Below, piece after piece: positions 1-5,881 of a DNA stretch of 13,597 nucleotides (position 1 is its first letter; the number at the start of each line of letters is the position of its first letter). The position numbers were made by a program, and so were the translations under genes. The notes beneath the pieces are model-generated. The model saw nothing but the letters and a program-made list of their open reading frames with translations, had not been told where the DNA came from and did no database searches. Source of the stretch: Anaerolineales bacterium (GTDB taxonomy: Bacteria > Chloroflexota > Anaerolineae > 4572-78 > NAK82); assembly GCA_024643945.1 (NCBI GenBank), contig JAHELX010000099.1, positions 1 through 13,597 of the forward strand, written 5' to 3'.

Positions 1-624
1 CGCATACAACCGGCTGTCCGCCCCCACCACCAGGCCATTGACGTGGGCAGTGTACAACGAGACACCGCCGATCAGTTCATAGCCATAGCTATCGCGCTCT
101 ACATCGAAGCGGTACACACCGTGATCATCAGTACCTACGTAAAGCACCTGTGGCCGATGCGGGTCTACCGCCAGACTGGTCACGCCGGGGATCATACCCT
201 CAGGGGTGACGGGCAAACCTAGAGAAAACTTGTGCCACGTCACGCCTCCATTTTCGCTGAACCACAGGCTGTAGGTCGTATCGGCCGCGCCACCGCCAGT
301 GCCGGCGTAGAGCATCATCTTGTTCCTGGGATCCACGGCCAGCGCGCTAACGGCTACGCCCGGGCCAGGACTGATGACTTGCCAGGTACGACCATTGTCG
401 TCACTACGGTAAATCCCGGTCGGCTGCGGGCCGCCGGTCATACTGGCGTATACGACGTCGTCGTAAGCAGCCGTGGTTACAGCCTGAACCGCCGCACCGG
501 ACAAATCAGATAGGGCCACCCCGGCCCTCTCGCCCACCGCCAGTGCCGCCACCGTGCCCAGGCTGAGAATCAGGATAAACAGACTACTTCGCGCGATCAG
601 ATTTAAGATGCGTCTCTTGTTCAT
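1..624 (-). CDS. Secreted BNR/sialidase-like beta-propeller protein (5' part, runs off left edge)
   Basis: The first 208 residues are visible; the C-terminus lies beyond position 1. The protein starts MNKRRILNLIARSS, with a positively charged N-terminus and a hydrophobic stretch at about residues 11-31, consistent with a Sec signal peptide or anchor. Two blades of an Asp-box (BNR/sialidase) propeller follow, each with the S-x-D/N-x-G-x-T-W signature: SDDNGRTW (about 74-81) and SENGGVTW (about 123-130). Each blade is followed by an A-V-D-P strand motif (SALAVDP about 93-99, TSLAVDP about 149-155) and an L-Y-x-G-T/S element. This pattern is typical of extracellular glycosyl hydrolase-like or VPS10/YCF48-type propellers of unknown substrate. 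The ATG at 622-624 is preceded by a purine-rich GGAAAGG. No catalytic residues can be assigned from this fragment. The fold is well supported, the function is not. Confidence 0.85.
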   Translation of the reverse strand, partial: MNKRRILNLIARSSLFILILSLGTVAALAVGERAGVALSDLSGAAVQAVTTAAYDDVVYASMTGGPQPTGIYRSDDNGRTWQVISPGPGVAVSALAVDPRNKMMLYAGTGGGAADTTYSLWFSENGGVTWHKFSLGLPVTPEGMIPGVTSLAVDPHRPQVLYVGTDDHGVYRFDVERDSYGYELIGGVSLYTAHVNGLVVGADSRLYA

Positions 625-749
625 CGTGATCACCCTTTCCAGTACTACCTAATCTCTCAACTCAATCCAATGTCCTGCCTATTTGCATTCCCTATATGTA
701 TACGTTCGCGATAAGGCTTTTGTTCCTTCTCCAACCACACTATGCTGCA

Positions 750-777
750 ATTGTAGTATATAATGAAAGCTTCTCAA
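750..777 (-). promoter_or_regulatory. Predicted sigma70-type promoter for the propeller gene
   Basis: Read on the minus strand, a -35-like TTGAGA (772-777) and a -10-like TACAAT (750-755) are separated by 16 bp. Each matches the consensus at five of six positions, and they sit in an AT-rich patch. The start would fall near 742, leaving a leader of about 118 nt before the ATG at 624. I see no recognised riboswitch in that leader. Confidence 0.5.
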
Positions 778-910
778 GCACATCGGGCATTTGGCGCATT
801 TGTGGGCTAGCCAGTTGGCGAGTCTTTTCCCTGGTCAGTTGGCCAGGCAATGAATAAAATCAACGTAACTGCTCACCCCTCCTTCAAGTCTCACAAAGAA
901 GGAGAAATGA

Positions 911-944
911 AAATTCCCCGGATGCTCCCGCATCCGGGGAATTT
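911..944 (-). terminator. Perfect 14-bp hairpin, probable terminator of the LiaF-like cluster
   Basis: The arms 911-924 and 931-944 are perfectly complementary (14 bp, core CCCCGGATG) around a 6-nt loop. Read on the minus strand, the stem ends in a GGGGAATTTT run and is followed by a pyrimidine-rich tract (TCATTTCTCCTTCTTTG), which suits termination of transcription arriving from 1086. The run of T is short, so this is not a textbook intrinsic terminator. The plus strand has no T tract after the stem. Confidence 0.55.
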
Positions 945-950
945 CAACTT

Positions 951-1034
951 GTGCTCTGTCAAAGCTAAATTGACGGGTAATTTTGGCTCTTATGGCGCTT
1001 GTTCTTGCCCTTCAATTCACCTTTGACAGAGTAC
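951..1034. repeat. Imperfect 27-bp inverted repeat (long hairpin, MITE-like)
   Basis: Arm 951-977 pairs with arm 1008-1034 with about 4 mismatches in 27 positions around a 30-nt spacer (978-1007). The outermost parts are TGCTCTGTCAAAG and CTTTGACAGAGTA, which are complementary at 12 of 13 positions. The tetranucleotide CTTG flanks both ends (948-951 and 1034-1037). It lies about 50 nt past the stop codon of the LiaF-like gene, so on that transcript it would fold into a long stem. It may be a small non-autonomous element, a transcript-stabilising 3' structure, or part of the termination region. Confidence 0.6.
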
Positions 1035-1085
1035 TTGGACAGACAGCCGATGTTTTCCTATCGGATAAACCAGGGCATGTACTCT

Positions 1086-2000
1086 TTATCCCCCTCCAGA
1101 ATGGCGGATCGTAATACTGCCAATGGCCTGGTTCACTTCCAGGTCAACCCGATTGTCAGCGCTCTCGTAGCCGGGCGAGGTGTACGTGTTGTCCTGGCGT
1201 CGATAATCGGCAGGGAGTTGGCTACCGCCAATCCCGGTGTCAACGCGGATGCGCGCCGCCATGCCCTCCGGAATGATGACCACCGTCTGGCCAATAGCGC
1301 TATCGATCTTTGCCTGGAAGCGCCCCTCAGCAGGCAGCACAACCCTGGTGACCCCAACGCCCGTATTCACCTTCAGATCACGTACCATCAGGCCTGTCAA
1401 ATCCACATCAGATTCCCCAGCGCCGAGGCTCACGTCCAACTGTAAAGGCAGGCCAGGGTTGAGTCCCAAGTCCCAGGCTGGCCGGACTCCCCCGCCAACG
1501 AATGGCCCGAACGTAGCACCCTGACCTCGCAGGGTGAAGGTCGCTGTCCCATCCCTGACCGAGAAGTTGGGCACTACCCTTTCCCGGCTCCCAACACGAA
1601 CCACGCCTTCGACCAGGTTGGCCGACTCTGGAAGCGCCTCTACGCGCAGACTCCCGGCACCGGGGTCTATGACGACCGTGGCCTCAGTCGCCCCCGCCAG
1701 AGCCTGCGTGATCTCTTCACCCGCTCCCGGCTGTCCAAGTCCTATGCCTGTCTCGAACAGCCACAATACGCCGGCCAAGATAGCCAACGTCAGCACCAGT
1801 ACAAGCAGGGAGCCCAGCGCCGAGCGGCGGCCGATGAAGAGATCCAGGCCAACGGCAATGAGCAAGATCGGCCACAAACGGAAAATCACGTCCCAGGCAC
1901 TCCAGGCCAGAATCCCCAGATTGTTCAGCAAAAGAATAATGCCCAAACCGATCAAAATTACGGGGCCAACCAGGCTGACCCTACGTCTGTCCTCTCTCAT
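1086..2000 (-). CDS. LiaF-like membrane protein with toastrack domain (paralogue 2)
   Basis: This 304-residue protein has an N-terminal hydrophobic module with helices at about residues 10-28, 38-56 and 62-83. The pattern GPVILIGLGIILLLNNLGIL then WPILLIAVGLDLF is typical of the LiaI/LiaF-like transmembrane region (DUF5668 type). From about residue 105 to the end is a beta-rich domain with repeated short strands and a glycine-rich region (GAGESDVDLTGL, ARIRVDTGIGG, IGSITIR), like the toastrack/DUF2154 C-terminus of LiaF/YvqF. In Bacillales, LiaF is an inhibitory partner of a cell-envelope-stress two-component system. No LiaRS pair is visible here, so that role is only by analogy. It starts 12 bp after the upstream paralogue's stop, with AGAGG as ribosome site, so the two are surely co-transcribed. 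It has one more helix than its neighbour. Confidence 0.85.
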   Translation of the reverse strand: MREDRRRVSLVGPVILIGLGIILLLNNLGILAWSAWDVIFRLWPILLIAVGLDLFIGRRSALGSLLVLVLTLAILAGVLWLFETGIGLGQPGAGEEITQALAGATEATVVIDPGAGSLRVEALPESANLVEGVVRVGSRERVVPNFSVRDGTATFTLRGQGATFGPFVGGGVRPAWDLGLNPGLPLQLDVSLGAGESDVDLTGLMVRDLKVNTGVGVTRVVLPAEGRFQAKIDSAIGQTVVIIPEGMAARIRVDTGIGGSQLPADYRRQDNTYTSPGYESADNRVDLEVNQAIGSITIRHSGGG

Positions 2001-2012
2001 TTTGAAGCCTCT

Positions 2013-2819
2013 CTAGCGTATATCAATGGCGCCAACACCGGCCTCGATGTCGACGTCAATCTTGTTCGGCGCCGTATCATAGTCGAGGGTTTGATACACA
2101 TTGCCCATGCGCGGATACCGGCTCGTGTCCACGTTGATTCCCGTCAGGCCACCCTTGATCTGGATTCTGGCTGCGACACCCGATGGCACCCGGATGTTTA
2201 GCGAGGCCGCCCCGGCGTGAAGATCAGCCCGGGTAAATCCGGCATGGGCCGGCAGCGTCAGATCCGTTGAACTGGCGCCAGTCTGCAGTCGCAGTTCCGT
2301 CAGCTGCAGCTCGGAAAGGTCCAGCCGCGTGTCGCTGGCTCCGGTCTCAAGATATAGAGACAGTGGAACTTCGCCGTTCAGGGCAACCGACCAGTCAAGA
2401 GCACCTCTCGATCCCCAATTCCAGGGCATCATGACCTCTGGAAAGCTATGGGGCGATGGGCGCATATCCACGTCCAACAGGTCCCCGTCTCGTCTGGCAC
2501 GGTAGTCTAAACCGCTGCCAAACGTTCCAGACGCCAACTCGTCCTGGCCCGCGCCAGCAGTGACGTACAGACGCCCGGCTCCGTGGCGGATGCGGACACG
2601 AGCCCGTCTGGCATCTTCGAGCGGAATTGTCGCCTCCTCAACCTGAGGAGTGGGCGGACCGGCGAGGTATCTCCACAGAAGCCGCAAGCCGAGACCAATC
2701 AAGAACAGGGGCCAAATCAAACCCCAGACGTTGACCGTGAGCAATCCCAGGTTATCGAGCAGCAGCAGGATACCAGCCAGGACGAGGATACCCCCCCAAA
2801 ACAGATTATTTCTTACCAT
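2013..2819 (-). CDS. LiaF-like membrane protein with toastrack domain (paralogue 1)
   Basis: This 268-residue protein has two N-terminal helices (about residues 8-26 and 32-50, ILVLAGILLLLDNLGLL then WPLFLIGLGLRLLW), followed by a basic turn and a beta-rich toastrack-like domain from about residue 65. The C-terminal part runs strongly parallel to the downstream gene: VPSGVAARIQIKGGLTG against IPEGMAARIRVDTGIGG, and GNVYQTLDYDTAPNKIDVDI against DNTYTSPGYESADNRVDLEV. This indicates tandem duplication. The start is supported by a strong AAGGAGG about 8 nt upstream of the ATG at 2817-2819. It probably sits in the membrane with the toastrack domain on one face as an envelope-stress sensor or scaffold; the partner is unknown. 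Confidence 0.85.
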   Translation of the reverse strand: MVRNNLFWGGILVLAGILLLLDNLGLLTVNVWGLIWPLFLIGLGLRLLWRYLAGPPTPQVEEATIPLEDARRARVRIRHGAGRLYVTAGAGQDELASGTFGSGLDYRARRDGDLLDVDMRPSPHSFPEVMMPWNWGSRGALDWSVALNGEVPLSLYLETGASDTRLDLSELQLTELRLQTGASSTDLTLPAHAGFTRADLHAGAASLNIRVPSGVAARIQIKGGLTGINVDTSRYPRMGNVYQTLDYDTAPNKIDVDIEAGVGAIDIR

Positions 2820-2878
2820 ATCACTTCCTCCTTAGAGGATGAGAAGATGAAGATGCCAGCAACAAGAGCTGCAGGCTT

Positions 2879-3385
2879 TCAGCGGAATCGAAAGAGGGAG
2901 CGAACAAAAATCAATATACCCAGCGCGATCAAAAGTAGTGGCCAGTAGGGCCCTACCAGGCCCAGCGCACCGAAGAATGATCCAAAGGCGGCGAACAGCA
3001 CCAGACTGATCAGAATCAGCCAGAGGCCGCCACGCACCTCTTGCCGGGACTCGCCGCCAAGTAAGCCTGCCAGGACGGTCCCCAAGCCGACAAAACCGGG
3101 GATCAGGGTCCACATGTAGGCCCAACTCTCCCAGTTTCCGGTCGCATTTTGCCAGTACAGCAACCCACCTATGCCTCCGACAATACAGGCCGGTATGGCC
3201 ATACTTGGAACTCCGGTCAACAGGCCGATCACCAACAGGATGGCGCCCACGCCGACGATGATCAATGGCCAGGAAAACGCAGGGTAGACCTGCAATCCAG
3301 GCACGAACTGCACGGCCAGAAACCATATCCCGAGCAGGACCAACACCAGTCCGGCTGCCAGACTCGATCTAACTCTATGTTCCAT
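2879..3385 (-). CDS. LiaI-like polytopic membrane protein
   Basis: This 168-residue, very hydrophobic protein has about five predicted helices: residues 9-26, 36-57, 61-77, 92-110 and 118-162 (the last probably two). Short motifs (GLVLVLLGIWFL, WPLIIVGVGAILLVIG, YWPLLLIALGILIFV) repeat the hydrophobic pattern seen at the N-termini of the two LiaF-like proteins, so it looks like the membrane module alone. It is the first gene of the three-gene cluster, 59 bp ahead of the next. GGAGG lies just upstream of the ATG. No catalytic residues are visible. The LiaI-like label rests on hydrophobic pattern and context rather than on a diagnostic motif. Confidence 0.75.
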   Translation of the reverse strand: MEHRVRSSLAAGLVLVLLGIWFLAVQFVPGLQVYPAFSWPLIIVGVGAILLVIGLLTGVPSMAIPACIVGGIGGLLYWQNATGNWESWAYMWTLIPGFVGLGTVLAGLLGGESRQEVRGGLWLILISLVLFAAFGSFFGALGLVGPYWPLLLIALGILIFVRSLFRFR

Positions 3386-3529
3386 GGATAACCTCCCTCC
3401 TCGATGACTTATTTCATCATATACTACGGATCACCCATTACTTTAGTTTCAAACAGGCACCTGGTAAATGGAGATCGTGATCCACTGGATATTTCGTTTG
3501 TCCGTCTACCCCATCCCGCTACGCTACAA

Positions 3530-4522
3530 TTACTCCACCAACCCCAGTTTGGTTGTCATCGCCCCATCAAAATCACCGATAAACGTCCACCAATTGGTCA
3601 GCCGGCGGCCCCGGTACGCCAGGCCATTATTGGCTCCCGGCAGGTTTTGCATCCAGTAGATGAACCAGCTCAAGCTATCGCAATTCCAACGCGTACAATT
3701 TATGCGTTGTTTTTGGCCGGTCCCCTCGGGCGTCCAGTCCTCGATATCCGTCCAGATGTAGTTGCGATTAGCCCAATCATAATCTCGTTCGGCGTTAGGC
3801 GGGTAATGTGCCCAGCCACAGCGACCTTCTCCCGGCTTGCCCACGAACTTATCCCAAAACAGATGGTGGTCGATGAATCTCAACACTGCCTCGATCTGAT
3901 GCAAATGATCCTCCACCGCCTCCGATGCACCCCGTTGATAGTTGTAGTGATATACCGTGTACGTCTTGCTCAGCACAGGCAGATCGTACGGGTCGCGATC
4001 GCTGTTGCTGATGTCTCCGTAGGGCCCAGCCATATTCGACTCCCACAAATCAACCACACCCCCGTGGTAGCCCCACAGCCAAATTTCTTTGACGCCTTGT
4101 TCCTCAACCCAATGCCGAATATCGACCCGATTCATAATGACGTTGTAGTCCGTCATCGGCGCCTGATGACCGGGCTTGTGATATGTCGGGAGGGGATCCA
4201 GGAATTCAAGCGTCTCAACGATCTGATACCGCAGCCCAGGTTCGGCATCAGGCTCTTTATAGCCGTGGTAGATGCTCCCGGTTTCCATGGTATGGATCAC
4301 CTGTTGGGCGGTCTGGATCGTATGACGGCGGATCGCCTCGAGGGGCGCGCTGACATCGCCCGTCACATCTCGATCGACCCAACCATTTTTGACGGGGAAG
4401 TAGTTGATGACCAGAACTGGAATGATATAGGCATCAGCCGGGTAACTCAGGGGACGAGGCGGTTGAGGCGATGACTTGAACAAGCTTGTGACGCGGCGGC
4501 GAACGCCTTCAAGTGAGGGCAT
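3530..4522 (-). CDS. Conserved hypothetical Trp/Tyr/His-rich protein
   Basis: I do not recognise a named family. The product is about 330 residues and soluble, with a basic proline-rich N-terminus and no convincing signal peptide. It is rich in Trp, Tyr and His. Likely conserved blocks, numbered from the ATG, are TGSIYHGYK (about 81-89), VKEIWLWGYHGGVVDLWESNMAGPYGD (within 144-170), TYTVYHYNYQRG (about 187-198), HLHQIEAVLRFIDHH (about 206-220) and TNWWTFIGDFDG (about 309-320). There are three Cys (in GRCGW and NCTRWNC). The His and Glu in HLHQIE could bind a metal, but this is inference. It follows the DUF89-like gene with overlap: a TTG at 4526-4528 overlaps that gene's TGA, and an ATG lies at 4520-4522. 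AAGGA stands 5 nt before the TTG and 11 nt before the ATG, so either start is possible. The tight coupling suggests a shared process with the phosphatase. Confidence 0.75.
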   Translation of the reverse strand: MPSLEGVRRRVTSLFKSSPQPPRPLSYPADAYIIPVLVINYFPVKNGWVDRDVTGDVSAPLEAIRRHTIQTAQQVIHTMETGSIYHGYKEPDAEPGLRYQIVETLEFLDPLPTYHKPGHQAPMTDYNVIMNRVDIRHWVEEQGVKEIWLWGYHGGVVDLWESNMAGPYGDISNSDRDPYDLPVLSKTYTVYHYNYQRGASEAVEDHLHQIEAVLRFIDHHLFWDKFVGKPGEGRCGWAHYPPNAERDYDWANRNYIWTDIEDWTPEGTGQKQRINCTRWNCDSLSWFIYWMQNLPGANNGLAYRGRRLTNWWTFIGDFDGAMTTKLGLVE

Positions 4523-4524
4523 CT

Positions 4525-5736
4525 TCAAAGATTTCCTTGTATGACGCCACGCCGGCCGTTGACCATCCAGTCCGGGTCTTGCTCCTGCAAGCGTTCAGCC
4601 TCGCCCGCGCGCAGCCCAAGCATCAACTCCCCCTTGAGAGTACGCAACGCAACGAACGGCACAGGAAAATAGGCAGTCGCACGCTCGAAAAGTGTGGTTG
4701 ACGGCCAGTGCGCATCCCCGAGCAGACGCCGGTAGTTGACATCACCCTTGAGGATAACCCAATCCATCGCAGCCAATTCCGCGCGCAAGTCTTGCGGCAA
4801 CTGAAAGTAAAAGAGACTGGTCGCATAGAACCAATGGGTATGCAGTAGCAGTCGATTGCTCTCCAAATGCATACGGACTCGTTCCCCTAACGCACGGGCT
4901 GCATCTCCTCCTCGGGCCAATGCCTCCAACCCAGCCTCCACGTCGATTGGCATCGCATCCGAGACGAAGAACGGTTGTGGTTTCAAGTGTAAGACGACCT
5001 GCGATGCCAGGCGTTCACCTAACACAAAATCCGCCAGAGCCAGGTCCATCAATAGTTCGGTGCCGGCGTTGTCTGTGATGATAGTCAGGCGGTGGCGCGG
5101 CTGCGCATGCAAGTACTCCCACACCCGCCCCGAATCGTCTACCAACAGATTAGGCCGCTCATCCTCGAGCTGCCGAGCTTGTCCCACTTGCGCGGCTACA
5201 TTATAACTCAGGTCAGTGCGGTTGCCCCACAAGCTGGCATAGAGCAACCTCACAAAACAGGCACGCGGGTCAGGGGGCGACTCGTTCAGCACAGCATTGA
5301 CCGACCTCGGTGCTGCCTCCGGTTCCCATTCTGTCTGTTTCGTGGCAGCGTACGGGTCAAAAGCATGCCACGCTCCGGGTTGAAAATACTGGGTGGCTTC
5401 CAGCACGCGGCGGTAAAAAAAAGCTTCGGCCCAATACCAGGGGACGTCAAGCCAGGTACGGCCAATGTAAGGGCGCGACACAGAATCCCAAAACGCTTTA
5501 TCTGGCGTTGTCTCGCGCAGCCCACGGATGACGCCATTCACAATTTCGGTCCGTAGATCCTCCAACGCACTGCGAATCTCGCCTGGGAATGAATTCATCT
5601 CAATTGTCTCCTCAACAATGCGAGGGATGCGCACCTTGAACGTACGATACGCAAAGGAGCCAGGCTCAGAGGTCAGGAGAGGCGGCGGCAAACTGTGTGG
5701 GTCCACCTGGAACGGCGGGATTTCGAATTCGCTCAA
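4525..5736 (-). CDS. ARMT1-like (DUF89) damage-control phosphatase
   Basis: This 403-residue protein carries the hallmarks of the DUF89/ARMT1-like metal-dependent phosphatases. These are WGNRTDLS (about 170-177), TDNAGTELLMDL (221-232, with D222 and N223 as predicted metal ligands), KPQPFFVSD (252-260), KGDVNYRRLLGD (330-341, with D332 as third metal ligand) and RTLKGE (365-370). In the subfamily containing human ARMT1, the last motif is usually RTLKxD; here Glu replaces the final Asp. Family members dephosphorylate sugar phosphates and damaged phosphometabolites in vitro with Co/Ni/Mn. The methyltransferase activity claimed for human ARMT1 should not be carried over. The start is a TTG at 5734-5736, chosen because AGGAGG sits 7 nt upstream and no ATG fits. 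It is the promoter-proximal gene of the leftward cluster and cytoplasmic. Confidence 0.88.
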   Translation of the reverse strand: MSEFEIPPFQVDPHSLPPPLLTSEPGSFAYRTFKVRIPRIVEETIEMNSFPGEIRSALEDLRTEIVNGVIRGLRETTPDKAFWDSVSRPYIGRTWLDVPWYWAEAFFYRRVLEATQYFQPGAWHAFDPYAATKQTEWEPEAAPRSVNAVLNESPPDPRACFVRLLYASLWGNRTDLSYNVAAQVGQARQLEDERPNLLVDDSGRVWEYLHAQPRHRLTIITDNAGTELLMDLALADFVLGERLASQVVLHLKPQPFFVSDAMPIDVEAGLEALARGGDAARALGERVRMHLESNRLLLHTHWFYATSLFYFQLPQDLRAELAAMDWVILKGDVNYRRLLGDAHWPSTTLFERATAYFPVPFVALRTLKGELMLGLRAGEAERLQEQDPDWMVNGRRGVIQGNL

Positions 5737-5767
5737 GATATGTCCTCCTCGAAATTCGGATCGACTA

Positions 5768-5797
5768 ATAGTACATTAGATCAATTCAAAGTGTCAA
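5768..5797 (-). promoter_or_regulatory. Predicted leftward promoter for the DUF89-like gene
   Basis: Read on the minus strand, a perfect -35 TTGACA (5792-5797) is followed after 18 bp by TACTAT (5768-5773), a four-of-six match to -10. Transcription would start near 5760, giving a leader of about 25 nt that includes the AGGAGG. It lies back to back with the rightward promoter of the kinase gene. Confidence 0.5.
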
Positions 5798-5806
5798 TTC
5801 AAGCTG
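5781..5806. repeat. Tandem 13-bp direct repeat in the divergent promoter region
   Basis: TCAATTCAAAGTG (5781-5793) is followed directly by TCAATTCAAGCTG (5794-5806), 11 of 13 identical, with the core TCAATTCAA exact in both. It overlaps the leftward -35 box and abuts the rightward -35, so it is well placed to be an operator controlling both directions. Its 13-bp period differs from the 11-bp repeats at 8711-8743, so it is probably bound by a different factor or in a different mode. Confidence 0.5.
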
Positions 5807-5807
5807 A

Positions 5808-5836
5808 TTTTCAGCAGGGATCAGACGTGCTATAAT
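5808..5836 (+). promoter_or_regulatory. Predicted rightward promoter for the kinase/regulator pair
   Basis: A perfect -10 TATAAT (5831-5836) is preceded at 17 bp by TTTTCA (5808-5813), a four-of-six match to -35. The start near 5843 leaves a leader of about 38 nt. A small palindrome, GCTGATTTTCAGC (5803-5815), covers the -35. The ATG at 5882 has no strong Shine-Dalgarno site (GAATGATAAG precedes it). Confidence 0.6.
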
Positions 5837-5881
5837 GTAATCATGGGTTAAATATGACTTTGAATACACCCGAATGATAAG

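Larger units (their letters stand above)
625..1085. other. Gene-free intergenic stretch with two hairpins and one promoter
   Basis: These 461 bp separate the end of the LiaF-like cluster from the propeller gene, both on the minus strand. The part near 950-1034 holds a large imperfect inverted repeat, 911-944 holds a perfect GC-rich hairpin, and 750-777 holds a promoter-like pair. The part at 780-900 contains two copies of CAGTTGGC (about 812 and 836), but I see no gene or recognised RNA there. No ORF here has codon use or homology that I would defend. Confidence 0.6.

Noticed and set aside
999..2016. Plus-strand open frames opposite the LiaF-like gene
   Set aside because: Their translations are low-complexity Pro/Ser/Thr/Arg-rich shadows of a GC-rich gene, and the minus-strand product has clear helices and a toastrack domain.
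3428..3483. Inverted repeat GGATCAC / GTGATCC ahead of the LiaI-like gene
   Set aside because: It has 7-bp arms about 42 bp apart with no extension and no T tract, so chance is enough. A TTGAAA near 3447-3452 has only a poor -10 at 20 bp, so I call no promoter there.
3404..4474. A 356-codon plus-strand open frame across the unknown-protein gene
   Set aside because: It is antisense to the 330-residue minus-strand gene, which has a coherent motif pattern and a stop/start overlap with its neighbour. The plus-strand translation has no ribosome site or recognisable domain.
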